Assembly (NCBI GenBank): GCA_015680905.1
Contig: CM027378.1
Location: 6,367,001 to 6,431,000 of the forward strand
Direction of reading: 5' to 3'
Origin: Coptis chinensis
Lineage: Eukaryota > Streptophyta > Magnoliopsida > Ranunculales > Ranunculaceae
DNA length: 64,000 bases
Shown here: piece by piece, positions 31,713 through 43,336 of the stretch
Position numbering within the stretch: the stretch's first letter is position 1
Layout of the letters: the number at the start of each line of letters is the position of its first letter
The notes under the pieces: generated by a model
Database searches by the model: none
Seen by the model: the letters and a program-made list of their open reading frames with translations, nothing else
Told to the model about the DNA's origin: nothing
Program-made: the position numbers and the translations under genes

Positions 31713-32460
31713 CTAAGCATTCAATTCTTTTTTGTCTCATTTGGAAGTGGTAGACCCTATCAGCTGAGCAAATTACTAAGTTGGCATATGGGTTGGAACA
31801 GAGTCAGCAACTATTTATCTTGGTTGTGAAAATACTTGTTGAGCCAACAATTTAGGAACACTTTTTAATTAGTTTTTACAGTGTAGGTAATAAGGAACAT
31901 ACTAATCCATGTGACTATTTGACAGATGGATTTCTGACTAGGATCAATGGTGTAGGATTGGTGGTACAGTCTTGGGCTCTTCAAGTTGAAATATTGTCAC
32001 ATGAATCTACCGTACAGGTGGATTTTTATCACATTGTGGCATGGATGGAACTCAACGCTAGAGGATATTGTAAATGGTGTGCATGTTATAACATGGCCTC
32101 TATTTGCAGAACAAGAAATGAATGCAACATTTTTGGTTGAGGAACTTGGTGTGGCAATTAGGCCTAGAGTTGATAAAGACAAAGAACTGGTGGGAAGAGT
32201 GGAGATAGATAGGGTGGTGAGAATGGTTATGGAAAGTACTAAAGAGTAAAGAAGGGAATGACGGATTGAGAAATAAGGTTCTGGAAGCATTGGGTGAAGG
32301 GGGGTCTTCCTATAATTCTCTATATCCCGTGATTCAAATAAGTAAATGTAGACGCGAAAACTAATGAAATGATTTGTGTAATTGTGTTCCATAAAATCGG
32401 TTTAAATCGCGTGCTTGTCATTCAGACATCCAAATTAGCCGATAGCATGATTTGTTCAGA
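31713..32460 (+). pseudogene. Degenerate duplicate of the first UGT (C-terminal part and 3' flank)
   Basis: Nucleotides 31713-32460 align by eye with 23330-24147 of the first UGT, covering residues from about 266 onward and the 3' flank. Readable parts include GFLTRINGVGLVVQSWALQV, LSHEST, then in another frame NSTLEDIVNGVHVITWPLFA and EEQEMNA-like sequence. An insertion disrupts the HCGW part of the PSPG box, stops lie near 31750 and 31853, and about 15-20 codons near the C-terminus are deleted. The first two thirds of the gene are absent. Because 3' flanking DNA is included, this was a genomic duplication, not retrocopying. Confidence 0.92.
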
Positions 32461-33074
32461 ACATCTTTTTTTTTTCATCATTTAAAAAATTTACGGATAA
32501 TTATCGACTTATAGTCAATGTACGTAAATAAGTTTCGGAAATAGTTCCAGATCTTTTTATGGTAGTGTATGTGAAATCTTTTGTTTTTGGTGAAAATGTA
32601 TGTGGAATCAAAGACAATATAATGCATACCGACTTGAAATGGCCGGATATATCAGTATACCATGTTTTTCTTCCAATAAGATAGACATATTCCACCAGAC
32701 TAGCACATAAATATCAACTTTACCATAATAATTCATAGCAATTGTGATGAAAAATTGAAAACCAACAAGTAAATGTGATGTTACCATATAAACATGCATT
32801 TTTTGGTGTAAAGATTTTCACTTATCTCATTACAACGTAGGATAACTTCTTCTGATTCATCGCACTTTTAGATGATCAATCTCGTAACAATATGAAACAC
32901 ATCATTTTGCTACCAAAAATTCCATAAAAAGGAGAAGAATATCACCCTATTTATTTGCAATAATCAAATAGGAATCCAAGGACCTAAATATGGATAGAAA
33001 GGTGTACACAAAATATCAATGAATGAAATTAACAAATTTGCAATTTCAAATGTTCTCTATGTTCAGAAAGTGAC
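32461..33074. other. Upstream region of the second UGT, no gene seen
   Basis: AT-rich and without recognisable ORFs. It separates the UGT pseudogene from the second UGT gene and should contain its promoter. Confidence 0.45.
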
Positions 33075-33081
33075 TATAAAT
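33075..33081 (+). promoter_or_regulatory. TATA box of the second UGT gene
   Basis: TATAAAT in the context gactataaatcacg lies 75 bp before the ATG at 33150 and 96 bp before the preferred Met at 33171. This layout resembles that of the first UGT. Confidence 0.5.
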
Positions 33082-33149
33082 CACGATAGGTAGTTGTGCC
33101 GGTTGTGCCTCCATTAACAAGAAATTAAGCCCTATTCATTTGATTTGTT

Positions 33150-34616
33150 TTGGTGGTGATGCAATTGATTATGGAGAGTTCAAAGCCTCATGTTGCTATA
33201 ATATCAAGTCCAGGCATGGGTCATGTAATCCCATGTTTAGAACTTGCTAAGTGTCTTGTATCTTATCATGATGTTGAAGTCAGCTTCTTTGTCCCTTCAA
33301 CGGAAGCTTCAGTCCAACAAACACAACTCCTTGAATCACTTGTTGTTCCAGAAGACCTTCATATCATCAAACTTCCTCCTGTTGACATCTCCAATATTGT
33401 CCCCATTAACAATGAGATAGTTGCTCGTCTCACCCTCATTGTCCAAGAATCACTCCCAGACGTTCGCTCTGAAATCCTTAAATCGCCACGCCCACCTACA
33501 GTGCTCATATCTGATATGTTCAGCACCCATGCATTTGAAATTGCTGATGATTTTAAAATGGCTAAGTACTTGTTCTGTACTTTTAGTGCTACAGTGCTTG
33601 CGTACATGATGTACACCCCTAAACTCGCTCAAGAAACCAATATCGATTCACAGGAAATCCCTGAGTCGCTCAACGTACCTGGTTGCAAACCAGTCCTAGT
33701 CCAAGACCTGGGTGGTCGCGATCGTTTGTTTCATTTGAACGGTGGGAAAGTCCAGTCTGTGTTTGGGCATATATATAATTACGCGAAAGCATCCGCCATT
33801 TTAGTGAACACATTCGAAGATCTTGAGCCTCAAACACTTCAAGGACTGAGCGATGACAACGTCCGATGGACAATACCCATGCCACCTCTTTATCCAGTAG
33901 GACCTATAATTAAATCTGCGGAGTCACCATCTATCGGAAAGTCTGATTATTATCTGGCGTGGCTAGACAATCAGCCAAGTGGCTCAGTGTTATTTATCTC
34001 TTTTGGTAGTGGCGGGACATTGTCAGCTGATCAGACAAATGAGTTGGCTTTGGGTTTGGAGCTGAGTAAACAACGATTCTTGTGGGTGGTACGTCCCCCG
34101 CAGGACTTCACACCTGCTGCTTACATTTCAGCAGTTGGCGGAGTCAATGATCCGTCTGAGTACTTACCAGATGGTTTCCTGACTAGGACTAGTGGGATTG
34201 GGCTTGTGATCCCTAATTGGGTCTCACAAATAGATGTCTTAAACCATGGTTCTATTGGTGCATTCTTGTCACACTGTGGATGGAACTCAATATTGGAGAG
34301 TCTAGTGAATGGTGTACCATTGCTCACATGGCCATTATACGCCGAGCAGCATTGGAATGCTATGATGCTAACCCAAGATTTTGGGGTGGCTGTCCAATTG
34401 GCAAAAGCGTCAGAGGAAGGAGTTGTTGGACGTGAGAGGATAGAGAGGGCGGTAAGGTTGGTGATGGAGGAGGAAGAAGGAAAAGTGTTGCGAAATAGAG
34501 CCAAAGAACTGAAAAGTAGTGCCATAAAAACCATGGGAAAAGATGGGTCTTCTTATGGTTCACTCTCTAAGCTTGTTAAGAAATGGAACGAAATATCATG
34601 CCCCTGTAAGCCTTAA
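33150..34616 (+). CDS. UDP-glycosyltransferase, UGT72-like, with variant PSPG box
   Basis: Intact, intronless 488-residue family-1 glycosyltransferase. The frame opens at 33150, but Met8 (33171, MESSKPHVAIISSPGMGHV) is the likelier start because it sets the catalytic His at position 18, as in the paralogue. Counting from 33150: catalytic His25, Asp122 (VLISDMF), linker PLYPVGPIIK (246-255), WLDNQPSGSVLFISFGSGGT (271-290), and the PSPG box from Trp357 to Gln400 with HCGWNS (375-380). The box opens WVSQ where WAPQ is usual, has IGAF for GGF, and ends AEQHWN. The key donor-binding residues (first Trp, HCGWNS, Glu, final Gln) remain, so it should be active on UDP-glucose; the acceptor is unknown. 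It is a tandem paralogue of the gene at 22535. Confidence 0.95.
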   Translation: MVVMQLIMESSKPHVAIISSPGMGHVIPCLELAKCLVSYHDVEVSFFVPSTEASVQQTQLLESLVVPEDLHIIKLPPVDISNIVPINNEIVARLTLIVQESLPDVRSEILKSPRPPTVLISDMFSTHAFEIADDFKMAKYLFCTFSATVLAYMMYTPKLAQETNIDSQEIPESLNVPGCKPVLVQDLGGRDRLFHLNGGKVQSVFGHIYNYAKASAILVNTFEDLEPQTLQGLSDDNVRWTIPMPPLYPVGPIIKSAESPSIGKSDYYLAWLDNQPSGSVLFISFGSGGTLSADQTNELALGLELSKQRFLWVVRPPQDFTPAAYISAVGGVNDPSEYLPDGFLTRTSGIGLVIPNWVSQIDVLNHGSIGAFLSHCGWNSILESLVNGVPLLTWPLYAEQHWNAMMLTQDFGVAVQLAKASEEGVVGRERIERAVRLVMEEEEGKVLRNRAKELKSSAIKTMGKDGSSYGSLSKLVKKWNEISCPCKP

Positions 34617-35052
34617 GCGGTAGAGATAAAATCAGTTGTTTACATGGTAAACTGGTAGTGATGGTTAATGTTTATTTTTCTAAAACAAAATATTTTGTTA
34701 AAATTTTAATTTTCCTTCTTTTGCTCACAACTTTCCGGACATTAAAGATTTCCATTGGATTATGAAAAATACGTATGTCCAATCATAAAACAATGAGCGC
34801 ATTTTGGGTTACAAATTTATAATGTTTAAAGAAGAAAAGGAAAAATCTCTATCACCATAATTTATCACCTAAAGCTCGATTGACAATCAAGCTAATATAT
34901 TCCTTACAAGTACATGACTTGGGGGAAAACTTGTGCGCCAAGAAAGAAGTAATTCTAGCTAATGGTGGGGAGCATAGAAATGCAATTAACTTTGAAAACA
35001 AACTACCCGGCTTCAACATGCGTGTGCATCAAAAAAGGACTTTGAGGTCAAC
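34617..35052. other. 3' flank of the second UGT and left flank of the U2 array
   Basis: No recognised gene. A + ORF from 34880 runs into array sequence and has no domain I know. This is the unique left border of the tandem array, which starts at actggccaaagg (35053). Confidence 0.5.
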
Positions 35053-35219
35053 ACTGGCCAAAGGTAACACTTACGGATCGACACAAGAGATTGATGTTCT
35101 CAGGAAATGGATACTTCCTTTGAGGCCTAGTAGAGCACCAAAAGTTAGTCAAAACATACCATATGTCTCCTTCCAGCTGCAAATTACATAAAAATCAACA
35201 CAGATGGAGGAAGAGGAAA

Positions 35220-35335
35220 CCCAGGTCTGCTTCTGTGGTAAATGATGATATACCAACAAGTCTGTTCTGTGGTAAGATATACCCTCAAGTCTGTTCTGGG
35301 GTAAATGATGATATACCAACAAGCTATAAGATGCA
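35220..35335. repeat. Short direct repeats at the array's left edge
   Basis: The segment ggtaaatgatgatatacca with acaag occurs near 35239 and 35299, with a partial copy (ggtaagatatacc) between them. Only unit 1 has this arrangement. Confidence 0.75.
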
Positions 35336-35515
35336 CAACAATCGTCTCAAACACGCAGGTGTAGATTTTGTCTTGAAAATTGGCGAGGCATCTTAGGAAA
35401 GGGGTACCACAATTTCTGCGGATAATAACCAAAACACAAACGTAACCTTAACTCAGAGTTTAAAGCTCTGCTTAGAACATCATCAAACATAGACTAAATT
35501 TTGGATTTTGAGTTG

Positions 35516-35711
35516 ATAGGAGTGCGCCAGTCCAAACAGTAGTGCAACGCATGGACGACACTTGAGAACCCCAACAGCAAGCTGTTGTGATGGGAACTCC
35601 CCCAACAAAAATTAATTTAATATCGTGTGAGCCAATGGCTCACATATCAGATATTAAACTGATAAGAACAGATACTACACTTGATCTTAGCCAAAAGGCC
35701 GAGAAAGGTAT
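35516..35711 (-). ncRNA. U2: U2 spliceosomal snRNA, copy 1
   Basis: Read on the - strand from 35711, the RNA begins AUACCUUUCUCGGCCUUUUG and continues with the branch-site recognition segment GUGUAGUAUCUG, the stem IIa sequence (AUCAG...CUGAU), a GUGAGCC..GGCUCAC hairpin, the Sm-type site AAUUUUUGUUG and the AACAGCAAGCUGUUG stem-loop. It ends near GGCGCACU. These are the universal U2 landmarks. The 3' end is set by the usual plant length of about 196 nt. This copy differs from the others in its last third (for example cagtccaaacagt and catggacgacactt). Confidence 0.97.
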
Positions 35712-35734
35712 GCTTTAAACCATTTCATAGACTT

Positions 35735-35787
35735 GTTTTTTATACTAGACTTGTCCCTCTTATCCCGTTCTTCCAGCAGTGTGGGAC
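35735..35787 (-). promoter_or_regulatory. U2 promoter: upstream sequence element and TATA box (copy 1)
   Basis: On the - strand, GTCCCACACTG (35787-35777) matches the plant snRNA upstream sequence element RTCCCACATCG at nine of eleven positions, and GTATAAAAAA starts at 35745. The gap of 32 nt between element and TATA box fits the Pol II type of plant snRNA promoter; Pol III types are about 10 nt shorter. Equivalent elements lie at 39696-39706, 43597-43607, 47533-47543, 51420-51430, 55315-55325 and 59208-59218, each 65-76 bp upstream of the RNA start. Confidence 0.92.
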
Positions 35788-35827
35788 TAAAAATGCATCT
35801 CAAGTTTGATAGTTAGAACTGCCTGTG

Positions 35828-38475
35828 CTCATTTTCTGTGCACTGTGTTCAAGCCTAGTTTTCGAACATTTAGAATGAGATTGAGTATTTTTGTAAAACA
35901 TAAGAAAGTAAGTTCTGTGTGTTAGCTTTTCAACACAAAAAGCCTCGATACATTTGGACACCTGTGGAAAGCGTTGTGTCATTCGGAAGATAGTCCGTCA
36001 GAAATCTAGTTTGCTGAAAATTAGGATTTTTACCGTTTTCGACCTAAGTTTTCTTCAAGATGGACTGAGATTGGGACTTTGAGTTCTACATGAAAAAGTA
36101 TATCTACATATCTTAGTTTCTAAATATTTAAGTTACATGTCATTTGAATGAATGTAGAAAAAATTATAGCATTGACTATGTGGCTGATTTCCAATCTTGA
36201 AAGATTTGGATACGTAGGCAGTTTTGAGCAAAAGTACAGCCACTACACTACACTATATTATATATTAGTTATTAGTTATTAGTTATTAGTTATTGTGATA
36301 ATTAACTATATATGTACAATGTTAGTACTTAAATGTATACGTGATTGTGGTAGTTTAAAATATATTCCCGAGACATTTAACTAATGCGTTATTCTTGATT
36401 GAACCTTTTAATATTTATGATTTATATAATGAATAATGAGGTGAGTTGATTGGTTATTGTGTTTAGAATCTTTATTAATGATTCTATTGCTTGAGACGAT
36501 GTATATTTTATAATATAATGAAAATATTATAATAAATGATAACTTTTGATTGTTAAAATCTGGTATAAAAATATCCGGTGAAAATTTAATGTGTCGCCCA
36601 CATCTTTAGATCTCTCCACGCCTCTGTGATGAAAAGAAATGTTTATGACTAATGATGTCATGTGAAAAGCCGCCTTAGAGAGGAACTAAGGTATTCGCCT
36701 TGCGGGTGAACTGTATTCCTTGAATGTACGGGAATGTAGGTGGGTATTCCTTGAATGTGGCGGGAATGATCCAAGGTATTCATTGAATGTGCCATGAATG
36801 ACCTGTTAGTGTTATAATAAGTATTCCTTGAATGTGGCGGGAATGACCTAAAGTATTCATTGAATGTGTCATGAATGACCTGTTAGTATTATGATGGGTA
36901 TTCCTTGAATGTGGTGGGAATGACCCAAGGTATTCATTGAATGTGTCATGGATGACTTAATATTTTGTTATGCCTAAAGGAGGCTTTGTGATTATGTGTA
37001 TGGAAAGCCCAGAGATGGTTGTAACTCACAAGTTACGAGTTTACAAGATGAAAGTATGTTTCGGAGGGCGATATCCCGCTTAGGACATATATTTTGTAGT
37101 GATACTCGGTGTGAGTGTGACACACGGTATGTATATGATTTGGCAAATGTGTGTAGTGCAAATCGTGGAATAGGAACTAAAAATTGGGCTGTGTCTTTTA
37201 ATAAATAAGTCAACGAGATATTTAATAAGTAAAGTAAAATATTGATTTTACGTATGATGGAGTTATTGCATATGATGTATATGATTTCTTATGAGAAATA
37301 TATACGTGGTTTGTATAAGTTGATACTCACAAAGGATGAATGTACTCCTTGGGTGTGATATTTCCCTGTTCTCATAAGTAGACGAGTGGTTTTTAAGTAA
37401 AAGTATATGAATTGTGTGATGTTATAGATGTGAAGTGTGTGAATGAATATTATTAGTAAATGATTGTGATTTCTATGTGATCGCTTGAAATGACTATAAC
37501 TTGATATGTTATTACGAAAATATTAATGACTTGTGATAGTCTGAGATCTATGGTTATGCACGCAAAAACTTTATGACGTAATGATATCATATGAATAACT
37601 ACCCTTGATATAGGTATTATGATAAGTGGTATTCCCTGAATATGGACTAACCATATTATATCAATTAGACTTAAATGTCTTTAAATGAGGTTTGGTTATG
37701 AATGGAAATTTGACCGGGCCGAGATAAATCATTTTATTGTGATGTCTAACTCGTTTTTTGCAGGAGGATATGATCTATTAATCTTTTTCTCAGAGGGGAC
37801 GTAAATATCCTAGCCTAAGACGGTGTGTTGGCTTAAAGGTAAGGTATACCAAACTCATATTTAGTTAGATTATCATATGTGCATTTAATCAATGGAATGT
37901 AAGTGGTATTTATGTTGTGAGTTATTTTGAAAAGTGGGAATGATGAGTACTATTATATGAGATTCTTTGAATTTGTATATTGGTGGTGAAATCTTATTTG
38001 GGAAGAAACTATTCGCCATTTTGGAAAACGGAACTATATTGTCTTTCAAGTTGAAATGGTTGGTAATGTTATATTTGAAAGATTATTATATATATTTTGT
38101 TGTTAGTCTACTCATACCAGTAAATTCAATTTGCTAACCCATGTTTGTTTTGTTTTGCAACGTAGGTGTGTTCTTGGGAACATAAATGGTGGAGTGCAGT
38201 GAATAAGGACACGTGATTTGGAGTTGCTCTTGGAGTCTTCTGGTTTAAGATTTTCTGAAAGGTACAGTTTTGTTTTGAGACAGATGTAATAGAGTTGGTT
38301 TGTTTCTTTGTAGTTTAATAATGTGATTTAAGGATTATTCTTTTTAGTTTTCTTTTGATTTCAGTTTTGTATATATCGTGTTTGATAACAGGATTATGGG
38401 TTTTGTTTCACCCTAGATTTCACGATAATTGAATATAATTGTTTTAAATATTGTCTGAAAATTTGGGATGTGACA
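35828..38475 (+). repeat. LTR-like spacer of the array unit (unit 1; repeated in units 2-6)
   Basis: This 2.6-kb AT-rich block ends tttgggatgtgaca, a typical gypsy LTR 3' terminus, directly before an integrase fragment. It contains a tagttattagttat microrepeat (about 36268-36295), several copies of gtattccttgaatgtgg and gtattcattgaatgtg (36715-36950), and AT-rich tracts. Its start follows the U2 promoter flank without an LTR-like 5' end, so the LTR is probably truncated there. Corresponding blocks lie at about 39750-42400, 43650-46300, 47590-50230, 51475-54118 and 55370-58013. The LTR origin is inferred. Confidence 0.55.
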
Positions 38476-38930
38476 GGTATGCTGACAAAATGAGAACCGA
38501 GAGGTCTTTTGAAGTGGGAGACTTGGTTTATCTCAGATTACAACCTTACAGGCAAACTTATGTGGTTGTTCAAAAGAACCTTAAGCTTGGTGCTAAATTC
38601 TATGGACCCTTTGAGGTGATTGTCAAGGTAGGACAGGTAGCATATAAATTGCGATTACCACATGGATAAAAAATTCATCCTATTTTTCATGTGTCACAAT
38701 TGAAAAAGAAATTGGGCAATGTAGTAACACCAATGCCTCACTTACCTATGGTTGATTCTGAAGGACATATGCTAGTGGAACTGATCGCCGTATTGGCTAG
38801 GAGGATGATACCGAAACACAGTAAAGCAGTTGCACAAGTGCTTATCCATTGGTCTAACACATTTCCTGAGGGCGCCACCTGGGAAGATTGGACTCATATT
38901 GCAACCAACTTCCCAAATTTTAATCGTTAA
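38476..38930 (+). pseudogene. Gypsy integrase C-terminal fragment, unit 1
   Basis: Reads YADKMRTERSFEVGDLVYLR, LQPYRQTYVVVQKNLKLGAK and [21 protein letters not shown] stop (taa for tca) then interrupts before [17 protein letters not shown] and the chromodomain-like IPKHSKAVAQVLIHWSNTFP. The match is to the end of Ty3/gypsy integrase (GDxVxLRLQPYRQ, GPFxVxxKVG, IHPVFHVSQLK). Confidence 0.85.
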
Positions 38931-39429
38931 GGACAAGAATGTTTAAAAGGGAAGGTATTGTCATGACAATAATTAACCAATTGTCATTTCATTACTTCAA
39001 TACATATCATCAAATAATTAAGAAACAACAATTGGTTATTCGGTCATTCCCTAACAAGACTGGCCAAAGGTAACACGGATCGACACAAGACATTGATGTT
39101 CTCAGGAAATGGATATACTTCCTTTGAGGCCCAGTAGAGCACCAAAAGTAAGTCAAAACATACCATATGTTTCCCTCCGGCTGCAAATTACATAAAAATC
39201 AACACAGATGGAGGAAGAGGAAACCCAGAACTGTTCTGCGGTAAATGATGATACAAAGCTTGAAGATGCACTAGATGTCGTTGTTAATGCATCGTAGGGA
39301 AAGGAGTACCCTAAAGTAGACACTACTGTAAGCACAAAATTTGTCTTGGTTAAACCTTAATTCAAAGTTTCAAACTGCGGACATTAAAACTCTTATATAG
39401 AACGAGAATAAATTTTGGATTTTGTGTTG

Positions 39430-39630
39430 ATAGAGGTGCGCCAGCCCAAGCAGTAGTGCAACGCATGGCATGAGCGACACATGAGAACCCCAACAGCAAG
39501 CTGTTGTGATGGGAACTCCCCCAACAAAAATTAATTTAATATCGTGTGAGCCAATGGCTCACATATCAGATATTAAACTGATAAGAACAGATACTACACT
39601 TGATCTTAGCCAAAAGGCCGAGAAAGGTAT
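39430..39630 (-). ncRNA. U2: U2 spliceosomal snRNA, copy 2
   Basis: The 5' end at 39630 gives AUACCUUUCUCGG on the - strand. All landmarks are present. It carries acgcatggcatgagcg near its 3' end, five bases longer than copies 5 and 7. The upstream sequence element is at 39696-39706. Confidence 0.95.
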
Positions 39631-42398
39631 GCTTTAAACCATTTCATAGACTTGTTTTTTATACTAGACTTGTCCCTCTTATCCCGTTCTTCCAGCAGTG
39701 TGGGACTAAAAATGCATCTCAAGTTTGATAGTTAGAACTGCGTGCTCATTTTTCGTGCACTGTGTTCAAGCCTAGTTTTCGAACATTTAGAATGAGATTG
39801 AGTATTTTTGTAAAACATAAGAAAGTAAGTTCTGTGTGTTAGCTTTTCAACACAAAAAGCCTCGATACATTTGGACACCTGTGGAAAGCGTTGTGTCATT
39901 AGGAAGATAGTCCAGTCAGAAATCTAGTTTGCTGAAAATTAGGATTTTTACCGTTTTCGACCTAAGTTTTCTTCTAGATGAACTGAGATTGGGACTTTGA
40001 GTTCAACATGAAAAAGTATATCTACATATCTTAGTTTCTAAATATTTAAGTTACATATCATTTGAATGAATGTAGAAAAAATTATAGCATTGACTATGTG
40101 GTGATTTCCAATCTTGAAAGATTTGGATCACGTGAGGCGATTTTTGAGCAAAAGTGCACCACTACACTACACTATATTATATATTAGTTATTAGTTATTA
40201 GTTATTAGTTATTGTGATAATTAACTATATATGTACAATGTTAGTACTTAATTGTATACGTGATTGTGGTAGTTTAAAATATATTCCCGAGACATTTAAC
40301 TAATGCGTTATTCTTGATTGAACCTTTTAATATTTATGATTTATATAATGAATAATGAGGTGAGTTGATTGGTTATTGTGTTTAGAATCTTTATTAATGA
40401 TTCTATTGCTTGAGACGATGTATATTTTATAATATAATGAAAATATTATAATAAATGATAACTTTTGATTGTTAAAATCTGGTATAAAAATATCCGGTGA
40501 AAATTTAATGTGTCGCCCACATCTTTAGATCTCTCCCTGCGTGATGAAAAGAAATGTTTATGACTAATGATGTCATGTGAAAAGCGCTTTAGAGAGGAAC
40601 TAAGGTATTAAGCCCATGGGTGGATCTGTATTCCTTGAATGTGCGGGAATGTAGGTGGGTATTCCTTGAATGTGGTGGGGAATGATCCAAGGTATTCATT
40701 GAATGTGCCATGAATGACTGTTAGTGTTATAATAAGTATTCCTTGAATGTGGGCGGAATGACCTAAAGTATTCATTGAATGTGTCATGAATGACCTGTTA
40801 GTATTATGATGGGTATTCCTTGAATGTGGTGGGAATGACCCAAGGTATTCATTGAATGTGTCATGGATGACTTAATATTTTGTTATGCCTAAAGGAGGCT
40901 TTGTGATTATGTGTATGGAAAGCCCAGAGATGGTTGTGACTCACAAGTTACGAGTTTACAAGATGAAAGTATGTTTCCTGGAGGCGATATCCCGCTTAGG
41001 ACATATATTTTGTAGTGATACTCGGTGTGAGTGAGACACACGGTATGTATGATTTGGCAAATGTGTGTAGTGCAAATCGTGGAATAGGAACTAAAAATGG
41101 GCGTGTCTTTTAATAAATAAGTCAACGAGATATTTAATAAGTAAAAAGTAAAATATTGATTTTACGTGATGATGGAGTTATTGCATATGATGTATATGAT
41201 TTATTATGAGAAATATATACGTGGTTTGTATAAGTTGATACTCACAAAGGATGAATCTACTCCTTGGGTGTGATATTTTCCCTGTTCTCATAAGTAGACG
41301 AAAGTGGTTTTAAGTAAAAAAGTATATGAATTGTGTGATGTTATAGATGTGAAGTGTATTTGTGAATAATATTAGTAAATGATTGTGATTTCTATGTGAT
41401 CGCTGAAATGACTATAACTTGATATGTTATTACGAAAATATTAATGACTTGTGATAGTCCGAGATCTATGGTTATGCATAAAAACTTTATGACGAATGAT
41501 ATCATATGAATAACTACCCTTGATATAGGTATTATGATAAGTGGTATTCCCCTGAATATCTTGGACGAACCATATTATATCAATTAGACTTAAATGTCTT
41601 AAATGAGGTTTGGTTATGAATGGAAATTTGATCAATTTGAGATAAATCATTTTATTGTGATGTCTAACTCTGTTTTTTTGAGGAGGATATGATCTATTAA
41701 TCTTTTCTCAGGGACGTAAATATCCTAGCCTAAGGCGGTGTGTTGGCTTAAAGGTAAGGTATACCAAACTCATATTTAGTTAGATTATCATATGTGCATT
41801 TAATCAATGGAATGTAAGTGGTATTTATGTTGTGAGTTATTTTGAAAAGTGGGAATGATGAGTACTATTATATGAGATTCTTTGAATTTGTATATTGGTG
41901 GTGAAATCTTATTTGGGAAGAAACTATTAGCCATTTTGGAAAAACGGAACTATATTGTCTTTCAAGTTGAAATGGTTGGTAATGTTATATTTGAAAGATT
42001 ATTATATATATTTTGTTGTTAGTCTACTCATACCAAGTAAATTCAATTTGCTAACCCATGTTTGTTTTGTTTTGCAACGTAGGTGTGTTCTTGGGAACAT
42101 AAATGGTGGAGTGCAAATGAATAAGGACACGTGATTTGGAGTTGCTCTTGGAGTCTTCCTCGGTTTAAGATTTTTCGAAAGGTACAGTTTTGTTTTGAGA
42201 GACGGATGTAATAGAGTTGGTTTGTTTCTTTGTAGTTTAATAATGTGATTTAAGGATTATTCTTTTAGTTTTCTTTTGATTTCAGTTTTTATATATATCG
42301 TGGTTTGATAACAGGATTATGGGTTTTGTTTCACCCTAGATTTCCACGATAATTGAATATAATTGTTTTAAATATTGTCCGAAAATTTGGGATGTGAT

Positions 42399-42855
42399 GT
42401 ATCTCCGACAAAATGAGAACCGAGAGGTCTTTTGAAGTGGGAGACTTGGTTTATCTCAGATTACAACTTTACAGGCAAACTTATGTGGTTGTTCAAAAGA
42501 ACCTTAAGCTTGGTGCTAAATTCTATGGACCCTTTGAGGTGATTGTCAAGGTAGGACAGTAGCATATAAATTGCGATTACCACATGGATCAAAAATTCAT
42601 CCTATTTTTCATGTGTCACAATTGAAAAAGAAATTGGGCAATGTAGTAACACCAATGCCTCACTTACCTATGGTTGATTCCGGAAGGACATATGCTAGTG
42701 GAACCGACGCCCGTGATTGGCTAGGAGGATGATACGAAAACACAAGAAAGCAGTTGCACAAGTGCTTATCCATTGGTCTAACACATTTCTCGAGGGAGGC
42801 CACCGGGAAGATTGGACTCATATTGAAACCAACTTCCCAAATTTTAATCGTTAAG
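42399..42855 (+). pseudogene. Gypsy integrase C-terminal fragment, unit 2
   Basis: Same fragment as in unit 1, preceded by an altered junction (gatgtgatgtatctccgac for gatgtgacaggtatgctgac). Indels (for example aggacagtagc and ccggaaggac) shift the frame repeatedly, so no long ORF remains. Confidence 0.8.
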
Positions 42856-43336
42856 GACAAGAATGTTTAAAAGGGAAAGTATTGTCATGACAATAATTAA
42901 CCAATTGTCATTTCATTACTTCAATACATATCATCAAATAATTAAGAAACAACAATTGGTTATTCGGTCATTCCCTAACAAGACTGGCCAAAGGTAACAC
43001 GGATCGACACAAGACATTGATGTTCTCGGAAATGGATATATACTTCCCGAGGCCTAGTAGAGCACCAAAAGTAAGTCAAAACATACCATATGTTTGATGG
43101 AGGAAGAGGAAAACCAGAACTGAACTGTTCTGCAGTAAATGATGATAATGATATATACTAGCAAAGCTTGAAGATGCACTAGATGTCGTTGTTAATGCAA
43201 CGTAGGAAAGGAGTACCCTAAAGTAGACACTCTTGTAAGCACAAAATTTGTCTTGGTTAAACCTTAATTCAAAGTTTCAAACTGCGAACATTAAAACTCT
43301 TATATAGAACGAGAATAAATTTTGGATTTTGTGTTG

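Noticed and set aside
34880-35191. A 103-codon + strand gene at the array's left border
   Set aside because: Its second half is array sequence that is non-coding in the other units, and no domain is visible.
35800-35982. A 60-codon ORF (- strand) repeated in four of the array units
   Set aside because: It lies in the LTR-like spacer just outside the U2 promoter and is kept only because the units are copies of each other. It has no domain features and is broken in units 2 and 3.
36268-36295. tagttattagttat tract as a telomere-like repeat
   Set aside because: Plant telomere repeat is TTTAGGG; this is a simple AT-rich microrepeat present in each unit.
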